A stretch of 64,000 bases of DNA from Sphagnum magellanicum (Eukaryota > Streptophyta > Sphagnopsida > Sphagnales > Sphagnaceae), in the NCBI GenBank assembly GCA_021904315.1, contig CM038919.1, positions 1,860,001 to 1,924,000 on the forward strand, in the 5' to 3' direction. Every line of letters starts with the position of its first letter. Position 1 is the first letter of the stretch. Under the pieces are notes generated by a model. That model had not been told where the DNA came from. It saw only the letters and a list, made by a program, of their open reading frames with translations, and searched no databases. A program made the position numbers and the translations under genes. This document shows positions 37,751-50,220 of the stretch, piece after piece.

Positions 37751-40700
37751 CTCCCTCATTTTTGGTTTTGTCACTTCTGTCTGCCACTTGCTTTTGATCT
37801 CACTTGGATTGATATGAATCATTTCTCCATGACTTAATCAACACTTTGCAAGAGGATTTACATCCTAGAGGTGAAACAGAAAATATACAAACTTGAGCAG
37901 AAATAATTATGGCATTGTAGTCACTCAAAACAGCTACCCAACAACATTTCCACTATGCACAAAGATGGGGCCATAGATTCCTAAGTCCAACAATTTTCTT
38001 CGACAGCACCAAATCTAACGCAAGTCGACGGTCTTAAATCGAAGCTAACACTGTCATCCTAGTAGATTAGCCCTTGCAGCATTGGTATAGGAGTTTGGTA
38101 TCGATCTAGAGCTACCTCAAATGCCCCAAAAACAGAGGTGCAGGTTAACAACTTCAGCACAATCCACCAAAAGCATACTAGCTCTAAAATCCAGCTTTAA
38201 AAGTTGGGATATGCCGCTAGGTGTGGCCTGCACACGGTATTCTTTAGTAAAAGGCGAAAGAATAATTTGCTTTGCACAGACCACGCAGCTGATGCCAGAT
38301 GTCACCTTTCAGCCTGGTATTTATACTAGAAGAATGGAATTTTTCTGGCAATGACTATGGGACAAAATTACATACTCATGGCACACATAAGGAGTTCCTT
38401 GACACAAGTCTCTGATTGCCTCTCTCTCTCTCTTACATACACTGGAGCCAAATTAGTTCCACAGTTTTGGGTTCCAGGAACCCATGTGCAGAAATTTGGA
38501 TTGTCCTGACACAAATAACAGATGGATACAACTCATGTGGAAGGTGGTAAGGATATGGTAAGACTACAGAATCCTCAACAGTAGCTGAGTACTAGCACAT
38601 AGGTAATGAATGTTGAACATGACCTGACCTGAAGATCAGTGAGAAAGAATGTCAGTCATGTTTGGAAGAATGCAAAGTTGCAAAGCAAATGTCATCCCCC
38701 AAACAAGCAGATTTATGTTTTAACTTCTGTTAAGAACATATCAAATGCGTTCAGGAGGGCGTTGTAATAAATGCAGCAAACTGCGTTAATGCAATGTTCA
38801 ACTAATCTATGTCCCAAGATTCCATCCTGAAAAACCCAGTTTATTTCATTCAACACAATGTGAATGAACAAAGTGGCCAAGGACACACATGCAAGGAAAA
38901 TTGCTATTGAGAGCTTGTTCAAGGTTTCAGAAGCCAACACACATATCTAGAAAGGACCTCTGCAGGAATGGACTGAGTAAGTCAGGTGGTAGATTTCATA
39001 CCAACAGCAATATCGCATGGTTTGATTCACAATGGCTATTATTCGTTAAGAATTTTCTTGACTCAAGACCTATCGAGGAAGGCATGTGATAAACATCCCA
39101 ATGAGATTGCTTGTTGGGAGAGCATCAGGCATTTGTTATGCCAAGGTCATATGGTAAACTAGAAGCAATGTTGCTCTATTTAACTGGAATGAGGATCCCA
39201 GATTGTGGTGCTATGGAATACCATGCAAGTTATTGTCCAACCCTTTCCAAGATAGCTTTCAAAGAACATATCCCAGGGTGAAGAAGAGTGTTAATGTTGT
39301 CTGTCTCTGGTACAATTGAGGATACTTAATCAACATCTAATGGGGAGATTGAAAAGCTGGTCCAGATGAACACACAAAAGATTGAAACAACCTCTATGCA
39401 TTTGAGAGGAAAATGTTGATTGATGTTTTCATTTACTACAAGGTCCCTTGTTCTTTGTGGTGTCACTTCTTTGTATGGGGGGCACTGTATTTCTCCAACC
39501 CATAGTTTTATCTCATTTAGCTGAAGCATTTCAGTTACAGGTACTGTGAACTTATTTGGCATGCCAAGTTTCAGAGAATGTGGAAATGACTCTTCCTCTA
39601 CAGAACTCTATAAATTCTTTCCTCCTTCACTGCTCATTCTCAGAAATGCCAGTTGTAAAGTTGGAGATGAGACAGAAGTTTTTTGCTGTAGATGATTGTA
39701 AGAAGAAGAAGAAGAAGTTTAGCCTTCCCTCTCATCCAAAGGCAATCTGGGGTGTTGTCCAATTATTGATCTGTCTGGCTCACTGTACCATCCACAGCTC
39801 TAATTTCCTCCTCTGAACCACACATCTGATGAGAGTGCCCATGCTTGGGAAATAGCACCTTCAGGAGGAGGAGGAGGAGTTAATGTGCGTCTGTTGTGAG
39901 CTGCAGAAATTGGAGACTGAAAGAGCATTTGACATCCATTATTTTCCTAGGAATTTTTCATCAGCTGTTTTATCACTCAACCTGTGACATCTTTGTATAA
40001 TATGGAGAAGCTGGGGATGAAGAGGATGAATCTACAAGCAACCAAGGAATCTATGGCTGAGCTTAAATTACTCGCTCATGTGCTTTACACAGACATTGAT
40101 TTTTGAAGAATACTTATTTATGTGCACTGTCAAGACCTATTCATCTGCCTTGGACCATTATCACAAAGAACGAACCATCATGAACTGATTGTGCAGGTTT
40201 ATGAAGACAGAATCTGCCAGGTATTTGATTGTTTGTGTCTTTTTGTCCTCTTCTTCAACACAAATAGTTTCAAAGAATGATGGTTTATTGATAGATGGAA
40301 GAACAAAGAAAACATGATAATTATCAAAGAATTTTGAGACCAAGTCTTAGAAAATTTATTAGTTGTGAAACCAAAATCCAACATGAACCTGTCATGTTGC
40401 AGGTTTTTACATGATCATAAAATCTATATCTACTTGGTGATCTGTTGTTGATGGCAATGTATGTGGCAGGTGCAACTGTTAGGATATTGCACAGTAATGC
40501 CTATCTGTTTCTAGACTCTGTAAAAGCTTATCATAAATGGAACCCCTTGATCAGCATCTGTGCACAAAATGTATGTATGCTTCTGTTGATAACTTTGATG
40601 TTTCTGAAAGTGATTTAGTGGAGCTGAAGTGTAACATGAGCCTGACTTAAGTTTGTAAAATTGATTGGTTGGAGATCCAATTCAATACTATATTCTTGGA

Positions 40701-41099
40701 TGGAATCAGGAAGGACAATATTACAATAGCCTAATGGATTGGAGTGCAAATAGCACTAGATGCTGATGGAGGTTTGGAATATATTTGCAAGCTTGCACAC
40801 TAAGTCAATTTACACTCACTGTAGCAGAAAGTAAGGCAATATTCTCACTGTCAAGCAACTCCTGTGTTCAAAGTAAATTTTCCCTCATTTTGTTGCTGAT
40901 GAATTTTCATCCATTGAAAGCTTTAAGTCTGTAGCCATGCTTCTGAACTCGAGTAATATACATGTTGCAAGATAAGTTTCCAACTAGTGATTTTTTATGC
41001 ATATATTGAGGATGGGTCTGTATTGAAAATGTGGCAGAATTTAGAGCAACAAATTTTGGTAGACCCCAGGGCTGGGGAGTTTCTAAATGGAAATGCCAA
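37751..41099. other. Intergenic DNA, no gene supported
   Basis: Composition is fairly balanced, with a (TC)n run at about 38418-38432, (AGA)n near 39697-39717 and (GGA)n near 39863-39879. Short frames on both strands (38117-38305 minus, 39556-39816 plus, 40907-41149 minus) lack motifs. Could hold decayed exons that I did not recognise. Confidence 0.35.
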
Positions 41100-43393
41100 C
41101 AAATTACCTCTTTATGATCTGAGAAAATCACCCACCCATAACAACACACTATAGCAAATGACTTAGAAAAAGCAAGTGCACTGTCCTTGCATAAAATCCA
41201 ACACTGTTGAATCCTAGTGATACTACAATCTTCTGATCTTCATCTGAGACTGAATGAAATTTCTTTACTCTAGTGTCTTTGCCTGTGCTGTTCCCTTGCA
41301 TTGTCAAGTGTGCGCCTGATTTCCCGATGCCTCTCAAACCCTTCAACATCAACATGTGGTTTCCTACTGTCTTTTGCCAACTTCTATCAACATCACTAGA
41401 TCAATCTGCTCTTTTTGACCTAGTTGACTCCTCCAGATTCTCTGACTGCTGTTTGTTGCATGTCCTCAATGTTTTTGATGCTTGATGCTGTGGTTAGCTT
41501 CAGCAGATGAAGCATCCAAATCACTTTCACTACAGGGTTGCTTTCTTCTCCTCGCTTCTTGGAGGTGTTCCACTTGTATCCTTGGACTTCATTTTGTGGC
41601 ACTTTTTGCTCTTCTGTTTGTTCCCTGAGTGTTTAATCCTTACAGAGATATCACTAATGTCAGACTCACTACTGTGGTTACAGAGTTTCAGGTCCTTTTT
41701 CTTCCATCTTGTCTCATCCTTCCACAAGGCTCCAAGCTCTTGATGTTGTGCCTTTGTGAGCAAGGCCAAAAATCTCATAGCTAGCTGTCCTCAGTCTACT
41801 CACCTCCAACCCTGCCCAAGAACCCTACAAACACATACAGACCATACAATTTTTTATGTGACAATCCAACAACAGTGTTCTGCTATTCAAGCATCTCAAA
41901 TTCAACAGGTGATAATAATGGCATCCAGATGGTTGACTAGCAAAATTATTTAAGTATTTTGTTAATTTGCTAATGCTGCAAGGTTGATCCTATCTGCTCC
42001 TATCACTTTACTCTTTCTCAGGAAATGAAAACTCTGGAACCACTGAATAAAATATGGTGGCATACCTCCATACTCATCATATATGTCCTCATCAGCAGGA
42101 ATTTGTTGATTTGGGTCATCAAGCCTGAATCCACCGCGTGCTGGACTCATGGCACCTGGATGCAGTTTAAGCTCCCATTGAAACTGCTGCATTGAGAGAG
42201 CAATCTCATTCAATGTTACTAAAAGATCCAGAATACAACACTCACACGCAAAATGCTTGACATAAAAATACACCAGGTGAGTTCTAGACATCTCCTATCA
42301 CAAAATAGCTGAAATATTCCACCAGTTTCAACTGTAACAATGCCGGTTCTCAGTTTTGAAGATCTGGACACAAAAATCTTCCTGTCATGTGAGTAAGATT
42401 CTGTGTCAGTTTAACTGGCCTTACTGATATCCACAGAAGTTCAAATGCAGCTTACTGAGGCTAAGACAGGTTTTAATCATGATGTGACATTTCAGTACAG
42501 AAGGCTATGATTCCCAGGCATTCAGTTTTTTGTTTGTTTGTCATGCAAATCTATGTATGGTTCACTAGAACCTAAGTTCCAGAATGCCTGTATTACTATA
42601 TTGGCCTCAAACTGATTCAAACTTTCTTTGCACATATTACAAAACTGCCAGATTGACTCATTAATATGAAAATCCCTCTATGAATTTTCTGCCAGTCCAC
42701 CATTTGCTGAAAATGATATGACCTAAAAGGCCTTCAGAGTTGTGTAATGATGTGATTTTGTGATAGCTGAAAACACATACATAGAGTACATACTTGGGGG
42801 CATCCTTTAAAGCTGGGAACTCCTCTTCAGTTAAAAGGGTACACCCAAAGACATCTTTGGCACAAGGCTTTTTCATCCCTCAGCTTCTCTCCCAAATCGC
42901 CGTTCATGCACATCTCTGCAAACATAAAAGCCCTCTGTGCAACACACAATTTCCCATTACATCAACCCCTCCAAACTCATATGCCACAAACCAAGTGGCA
43001 TTTTCCCATCTAAGAATTGGTTTCCAAATGTTGATTTAGAGAGGACGAAAACTGACACATACATCAAGGAAAACTACAAAACATGCATACCCCTTGGGAG
43101 CAACAGAAAGAGAGACGTTTTGAGAAGGGGCAGCAGGCACATCAAGCCCAAGTTTTCTCCTCTCAACAGCAATTTCAGCCGCCCAAGCACTTTTAGCATT
43201 ATAGCTATGTACGTGAACCCCACAGCCTGCATTGCCTCCACCTGCACATGCTCCACATGATTGAGCATTTTGTTTCCTAATCTTCTAGCTGCGAAGAATG
43301 AGTTATGAACGAGAATGTGTTAAAAGGCTAGGAGAGAAGGAGGAGAGGAAAAGAGAAGAGGAAGAAATACCTTGGCTTTCTCCCTTTAGACAT
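41100..43393 (-). pseudogene. Spliced minus-strand gene of unknown family, probably damaged
   Basis: Exon 1, 43393-43371, encodes MSKGRKP plus a split codon and ends at a gtattt donor. Exon 2, 43276-43091, keeps phase and reads KQNAQSCGACAGGG, then NAKSAWAAEIAVERRKLGLD, then VPAAPSQNVSLSVAPK. Exon 3 (about 42935-42784) contains MCMNGDLGEKLRDEKALC and, one base out of frame, KDVFGCTLLTEEEFPALK. Exon 4 (about 42179-42057) reads FQWELKLHPGAMSPARGGF and DPNQQIPADEDIYDEYG. A Lys/Ser-rich 3' exon (41780-41530 and beyond) reads KAQHQELGALWKDETRWKKK, SSESDISDISVRIKHSG and then drifts between frames. I do not recognise the family; the basic Ser-rich tail suggests a nuclear protein (inference). The frame break in exon 3 and the shifts near 41500 suggest a pseudogene, but unseen introns could explain part. 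Confidence 0.45.
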
Positions 43394-43720
43394 TTCTGCA
43401 GTTTGACGGGAAACCCTTTGTGGGAAATGAAGAGGAGATTCGCGCATCGACTAGGCTCCTGGAATGTACGAAATCCATCGCGGACATGCGTCGAAGTTGT
43501 GAGGACGCGAGAGAGAGAGAGAGAGATAGCCAGACGAGAAAGATGACGGATCTCTTCGACGAACGAGAGAGTCCGGCCGAAGTTGGACGGTGTCGTTGGA
43601 CTGTCCACGGCGAGGAGAACACTGGAAAATAGAAAATACCTGCTGTCTTTTAAAGAGGGAAAAAATCAAAAAATCAAAAATCAAATCCAAACTTGTACAT
43701 CTCCTCTTTTTTTCAAATTT
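43394..43720 (-). promoter_or_regulatory. Putative 5' leader/promoter of the minus-strand gene, with GA/TC tract
   Basis: GC-richer stretch directly upstream of the MSKGRKP start, with a (GA)n run at 43511-43527 (CT on the gene strand). CT-rich tracts near transcription starts are common in plant genes. The overlapping ORFs on both strands here have no protein-like motif and are read as leader. Confidence 0.35.
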
Positions 43721-44195
43721 AATGCTTAAAAATTGAGGGTAAAAAAGGATTTTTTTGGAAAAAATCTACCAAATTCGTCATATTGCGAGGCAGAAAAACT
43801 TCTAAAATTTTCGAATTCCCTCTCTAACAACCTATAGCCAAATTTGGTTAGGCCCACTTGCAAAAATCACGGGGCAGCCCACGTACTTGGCAAAAAGAAA
43901 AAAAGAAAAAAAAAAACCCTGAATTTTGACATCTGTTTTAAATATCTCCACAAAAATATCATAACCGAAACTTGAACCACTAATTTTGGAAAGTTGAAAC
44001 ATATCTTCAAATTCTAGGAAAATATGGAGACTAAGCATAAGCAGTTTTTTTCTTGGGGCAAATTTTCGCACTGCAGCTACCAAAAAAAAAAGCCAAATCT
44101 GGTCCGAACTGTACAAGAGCCTTTTTTGCGAAAAATGTGCAAAAGTCGCTATATAGTTTTGAGGGAAAAGAAAAGGTCAGAAGTCACTGTATTTA
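43721..44195. other. Intergenic DNA, nothing recognised
   Basis: A-rich stretches and short frames on both strands without motifs. Confidence 0.4.
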
Positions 44196-44408
44196 TGGTG
44201 CATTCACACTTGATGTTAAGTCAGTGTTAATTGAAAATCTAGGTGGCATCCTAGGTGGCATGCAATGTTAAATAGGTGATAGCTTAATGTTAAGTGAATG
44301 TTAGCTTAACATAAAATTTTCATAGTAAGTAAGATTTTAGTCCTAAATGACTAGCATGATGTTAGGGGACTCAACACTAGAGTACCTAACACCAAGTGTG
44401 AACACACC
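44196..44408. mobile_element. MITE, about 213 bp, with TIRs and TTTA/TTA target duplication
   Basis: The left end TGGTGCATTCACACTTG and the right end CAAGTGTGAACACACC are imperfect inverted repeats that continue inward (gatgttaag against the complement of cctaacacc). The element is flanked by ttta at 44192-44195 and 44409-44412. A GGTGNNTTCACACTTG terminus with a TTA-type duplication fits a PIF/Harbinger (Tourist-like) MITE. No coding capacity. Confidence 0.6.
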
Positions 44409-45014
44409 TTTAGACAATGAGTTCCTAAGGTTGCCAAAACAAAGCGGGATCCTAAAAGATTTATACTTTGGCTGCCTGACCTCTAGCCAAATTTGGCTCG
44501 TTCCTCTTGCTGAGGATGATCGCCAATACACCTACTTGACAAAATTCAGAAAGAAAACCCTGGCTCTAGCTGATGGGGTTTTGGAGGGTTTTAGGGCATA
44601 TTATGTGGACAGATGAGGTTGGATATGGAGTTGTCCTACCAAGAAATGCACAAATAATCATGGATAACCTCAAATATATGTGCTCTCCATGTAGAATATA
44701 TTTTGTCCACACAAGTCCATGTTGTTAAAGGTGATTTCTTTGGATTCTGAATATCAATAGATTCAGATTTTGAAGCATAATCCATGCTTGAAACTAAATG
44801 TGAGTTGATTATACAAGATACATATATGATGTCCAATTTATGTCATCTTTTCATATAAATGGGAAGTGAAGCCATTATGGTAATATCATTTAAAGTTTAC
44901 ATAAGTTTTAATTCATAATCTTGAATTTCAATGAATTCCACATATTTCGACATAAGGAATGCTTCTAATTTTTCTATCAAAGGAAAAATGAAATCATGTA
45001 TTATGTTAGGTTTC
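44409..45014. other. Intergenic DNA, nothing recognised
   Basis: The 89-codon frame at 44347-44616 begins inside the MITE and has no motif. It is treated as chance. Confidence 0.4.
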
Positions 45015-45560
45015 ACTTTGGAAAATCTAGATGATCAAAGGTGTCCCTAGCTATCCTTGGAATATGGGTCATGTCATTTTCGTCACAACCATTAATCTGT
45101 GCTTTAAACATTAAAAGTTACATGATTAAGAACCCAATCTTAAGCAATATAAGGGGAGGTTTGCTAATGGCCAAAGACATTGGTCAAGAAGATAGTCATG
45201 TCATGTTCCAAAGTATACCCAATCCCTAATGACCATATTGTTACATAATTAGAATTGGACCATATGATGCACTTTAGGTAACTAGAAACAAAAGATTAAA
45301 ATATAATCAATTAATTGGCATCATTAAATGTAACTTACAAATCCTTGGCCATCCATTTTTGTCATTGTTTCTACAACAATTGGATTATTTGATGTTAGGC
45401 ATGAAGGATAACCTTCAACTTTGTACTAAATAAAGTGAAAGCAATAACTTGTTTTCCATGCATACATATCCTCGATACTTGTTTGCAAACTAAAACCTTT
45501 CTCAAAATTGGATTGAAACAACTATATCTTAACTTGTAAGTTATAAGAAATAGAATTGGC
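45015..45560 (-). repeat. Dispersed repeat B, copy 2 (inverted partner at 11040-11545)
   Basis: Its minus strand is colinear with 11040-11545 over about 0.5 kb. The short + frame at 45041-45229 starts MSLAILGIWVMS, the counterpart of SLSILGIWVSS encoded on the minus strand of copy 1. A peptide conserved between diverged copies hints at an old coding region, perhaps of a mobile element. Confidence 0.7.
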
Positions 45561-46533
45561 TTTTACAATAAAATGCTAGATTTGAATCAATTAGATGAAA
45601 AATAATTAACCTATTAGCAAAAATTCATGTCACTAATGGAGAAAATGTGCAATGACTGGCAGTTTTCATCTTAGTCTATTATAATGTTGTCAAATTAATG
45701 CACATAGGAATGATGCAACTATCTTTGAAGTAAAATTTTAATTTGCAAAAACAAAACATAGAAAGAAAATTGGCATAAAAGGATTAAAAAATATTTTTCA
45801 ATAAAAATTTTTGATCAAATTTTTCACATCATTGTACACAATTGTGAAACAATATTCTATCAAAGGCATTTCAATTTATCTTAAATCACAAAGTCCAAAT
45901 TTAGATTATATTTAAATATTTTGTCGTACATTATTCTTGTATATTTTATATTTTATTTGTATATTGTATTACAAATTCAATTAGGGTGTACATATGGATC
46001 TACCTTTATATATTTTGATGTCTTAGACCTTAAATGTTTAATTACTTCATTGACAAGGTTTGATTCCTTCAAACTAATCATGGACCTATGCTTATTATAA
46101 AAAAATTTAAGATGAATTGCAAAGGATATATATATTTTAACAACTACTATCTAGTAAACATGTAAACCAAAATAACCAAATCAATGAAGCCAACATGTGG
46201 ACAACTAGTATGCAACTAGATTTCAACCTTGAATTTAAAATTTGAAAATGTGAAATTTGGGTGGGAAATGTTTAATCAAGTGACACATGGTAATAAATTA
46301 GTAGATCTCCTCCTTTCATTGCTAACCCTCATGCACCTATGCCTATTTTCAAGAAACTCAAAATGAATTAAAACGTAAAAGTTTTTTTTTCCTAAACATT
46401 TTGTACATTTCTTAGTCTTTTGGTGATGTAACATCATATCATGTGCTAGATAATTAAGATTTTTTTTTTTTTTTTTTCTAGTTTATAAATAGAGCTAAAA
46501 GGTTGTTACAAGTTTGTTTCTTTACAAAAGTTA
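45561..46533. other. AT-rich intergenic DNA
   Basis: Contains a T-run near 46461-46478. No gene recognised. Confidence 0.45.
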
Positions 46534-46632
46534 AAGGTTGAAGGTTTTTGTTCTTGCTTTTAAAGGTTGAAAGCTTTGTTTTTGTTCTTAGAGGTCGAAG
46601 GTTCTTGTTTTTGTTCTTGGAGGTTGAAAGTT
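46534..46632 (+). repeat. 28-29-bp tandem array, about 3.4 copies
   Basis: Units starting at 46534, 46563, 46591 and 46620 open with (a/g)aggttgaag and continue ttttgttcttg. They account for the repetitive minus-strand ORFs read through this place. Confidence 0.7.
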
Positions 46633-47466
46633 TGTGACTTATGTTTTGTGGAATGTTTATTTGCATTATAATGTTTGAATATGTTGACATTAAAGTTGTG
46701 CATATAATGTAATTTTTTTTCAAAAATAAAATGGTGGTTTTGTTTGAAAAATATAGGTTTGAGTAAAATAGCATGCACATGTGATGTTATATAATTTGAT
46801 TAAATTGTTAATAGGTATTGTCATGGGCATGAGAATTATGAAAACGAACAATGAAAAGACAAACCTAAGTCTAAATCCAAACACATAACATAGAAACCAA
46901 AACAAAACCACAAGATGTTAAAGGTAAGAACATGAATTATGCAAAAAAAAAGTGCAAACAACTTTGTGATAAAACATGAAAATGTAAACACAAAATGAAC
47001 ATAACAAGGCTATGGAACAAGATTGTAAATTTCACAGTAATGTTGAACAAATTGAAAGCAATGGGGGTCTTACCTTTATTTATACCCCTTTGGAGACTTA
47101 GTTCAAGAAAGCTTGGATGGAGGTTTCCATGTGCCCATCGATTAGGGAAGCTTTTTAAAAGGCTTTTTAACTACAAGTGAACTATGAGTTAACTATCATG
47201 TAATTAATAATGAACTAATAATGAAATGTGAATCAATTAAGAGTTAATTAATAGTGGACTATAAGAACTTGTGAGTGAACTAAAAATGAATTAAAAGTGA
47301 ACTAAGAATTCACTATGAGTCATGGATGAATTCCATTCATCATTTGAAAATGATGTTTATGACAATTATGGAAAATTCCAACCTCCATATTCAAAATATG
47401 TGATGCATTTTATTTGAAAACCATCATTATATACAAGCATAACTAATTGTAGCTTAGTTTGTGTTA
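46633..47466. other. AT-rich intergenic DNA
   Basis: 47160-47330 has recurrent gtgaactatgag/gaactaa words that look like a further degenerate tandem repeat. No gene supported. Confidence 0.4.
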
Positions 47467-47830
47467 ATGTTATGTATGTTGCATTTTAGTGATAAACAAA
47501 TGAATTATTAGTGGCATTAAAATTGTAAACTTATTTTATTTAAGTTGAAAAGATGGACATTTAAATATCTTTTGCATTACAATGTTAAATATGTTACATT
47601 TTAATGATAAATTTAAGTTTTATTGGTGGCATTGCAATTATAAACTAGTTATATTTATGTTGAAAGGATGAACATGTAGAGATATATCTTTTGCATTACT
47701 ATGTTATGTATGTTACATTTTAGTGATAAATTAGTTCTATTAGTGACATTGTAATTGTAAACCAATTTTATTTAAGTTGAAAGTATGAACATTTAGATAT
47801 CTTTTGCATTACAATGTTATGTATATGTTA
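47467..47830 (+). repeat. About 116-bp tandem array, just over three copies
   Basis: Units start at 47467, 47582, 47701 and (partial) 47814. Each reads atgttatgtatgttacattt, then gtggcattaaaattgtaaac, then ttaagttgaaaggatgaaca, and ends in atcttttgcattacaatgtt. No coding signal. Confidence 0.8.
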
Positions 47831-48934
47831 TTGATTTCATTTCACATATGGCATTAAATATCATAATATGGCAGATTTCAAGCATATAAGGTGGAATGAA
47901 GAAATTATGGTTGAAGCTTTAAATGACAATATTTGATTGTTATGGCTCATCATCTTTGTGATGAACTTTTCTTTAGGTTAAAAAAAACTTGTGTTACAAA
48001 TAACTTGGGCAATATATTAATATTTATAGTCACCTTATATTTCAATAAATTAAAAAAAAAGTTATTGTAATTGATTTTCTAACCTTGAATGTCAATGCAT
48101 ACAACTTAAGATCCATTTCATGTTTATAAATAATGATGGAATGCAATTTTGCACTATTTATCATAATTTGGACAATGATAATGTGTGTGCAAAGTTTACA
48201 CATTTGCACTGTAAGTTACAATTTAGTTGTTTATTATTATTAAAATCAACTACCATACAATTACATTAGAACCCATAACTAAACACCTAGTTGCAAAGGA
48301 CATTAACAAATTTTGTTTATCAATGAATGATGAAAAATCATGCAACATTAAAAACTTATCAATGGATGAATAAAAAATCATACAAGTAATAGGTTTGTCA
48401 ATGGATGAACTTGCTTAATAGTTATTCCATAGTTGGGTCCAAATTCTTTGAGGTGTACCAAAAAACTTGTCACAATGTCACCATTTTGTACTCCTTTTCT
48501 ATATTATTTATTAGTTTTTTTTCATAATGTACATGGACATAAAGTGTGTAATACTAATTCTTAAAAATATATGATGGTTTAACATATCATATTTCAAAAT
48601 ATGAAAATATATTATTCAGTAATGTGTATAGGAATAAAAAATAGAAGACAAAATTAAGGACTCTGTCAAGGACTACCTTTACTTCATCTTGCTTGGTACT
48701 ATTTAAAGAATTTGGATCTAGTTGTCACTTAAATGCCATTTGCAAATTTGGTACACATGCAAGGACTACCTTGTGCCAATGTGACGTGTTGCATAATTGC
48801 CAATTAGTTGAAACCATTAAATGTGTTTTTGCCACATCCACAATTGCAAAGGAATTGCACTAGAAATCAATAGAGTTCATCATTAATGGATGGATGGATG
48901 GATGAAAAATAACAAAAAAGCATGATGCTACAAA
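47831..48934. other. AT-rich intergenic DNA
   Basis: No gene recognised. A (GATG)n run lies at about 48887-48904. Confidence 0.45.
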
Positions 48935-49290
48935 ATTGTTTTAGCTTGAAAGTAAAATATCACAAAGCTTCATTACATGTTGCCCTAACTTGAAAATGGT
49001 TCACAAACCCAAATCCAAGATTGTTTTGGCTTGAGAGTTCATTGCAAAGTTTTATTACTTGTTTCCTTACCTTCCAAATCACTCACAAACCCAAATCTAG
49101 GATTGTCTTGGCTTGAAAGTTCATCACATAGCTTCATAACATGTTGTTGTATCTTCTAAGTCATTCACAAACCCAAATCCAAGTTTATTTTGACTTGAAA
49201 GTGCATCACAAAACCATATTACCTATTATCCTAACTTTTAAATTGTTCATAAACCTAATTCTAAATTTGTTTTGGCTTAAAAAAATTCAT
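48935..49290 (+). repeat. 82-bp tandem array, about four copies
   Basis: Unit markers (ttgttttggcttgaaagt) fall near 48936, 49021, 49103, 49185 and 49267, a spacing of 82-85 bases. Each unit continues with tcatcacaaagcttcattac, atgttg, then tcacaaacccaaatccaa. No reading frame is kept. Confidence 0.8.
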
Positions 49291-50220
49291 CACAATAAAG
49301 AACAATTTCATCACCATCCCCAAAATTATCTACTAATACCATCTCAAATGTTGTTTGGAGATTTGAAAGCTGAAATGCAAATTTAATCCTCATTTTCAAA
49401 TTTGAAAAATGGACATTCATTTTGTTTTGCAATTTCTTGAAATGAAAGTTATAATAGTGCACTTTTTAGTTCAGACGTTCCATAGGGTTTGAGGGTAGTT
49501 CATTTTATGAAGCCACAATGGTGATGAATTTTTCCACACAATCCTGAAGCCTCTATGCTATTACATTTCATGGTCCCACCTCATGAAAGCTCTTTGGATC
49601 CTCACACTCATTTTCATACACAAACATTTACAAACATACTTGCACGATTTTTTTTGAAGTACTCGCATGAGAGCTTGCATGTTGTTTCCCTACTAAAAAA
49701 TGACAAAGAAATGAAGGACTAAAATAGTTTCTGAACCAATTTCAATGCAAAAAAAATTGATTTCACACTTTGTTACACATTTCATCCGATGTCCAATTAG
49801 GGGATTTTAAGAATACCTTTAATGCCTTTCCAATTACAAATAACAAGTCTTAACAAATTACTCAACTTAACATGTAACAAGTTGCGAAATTTTTTCATTA
49901 AACTTGCATGATTGAAGATTTTAATCTCATAACATTCCAAGAACCATTCACCATTATTGATCATTTCTTGGTCTCAACACTCTATTTAATATTGAGTTAT
50001 ACATGTTAATGTAACTATCATTTGAATTTTGATTCTAACTTTTGACTAGGTGTTTAAATTATGTGCTAGTTGATACACCATGTTACTAAGAAATGGTTCA
50101 TGAAACCATGATTAGATGCTTCTATTGAAAATTTGAAGAAAACCCATTTCTATGGTAAGGATAATCTTCCATTAACCATACACAAGCTTTGAAAGGGATT
50201 TTAATCATAACTTGACATTA
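49291..50220. other. Intergenic DNA including the 3' flank of the TBL pseudogene
   Basis: 49780-50220 corresponds, inverted, to 1769-2230. The rest shows no gene. Confidence 0.5.

Noticed and set aside
43298..43690. Five overlapping ORFs on both strands near 43.4-43.6 kb
   Set aside because: They sit in the GC-richer leader with a (GA)n tract and have no domain features; only the MSKGRKP start at 43393 joins in phase to a protein-like exon.
44347..44616. 89-codon ORF overlapping the right end of the second MITE
   Set aside because: Starts within the transposable element and has no family signature.
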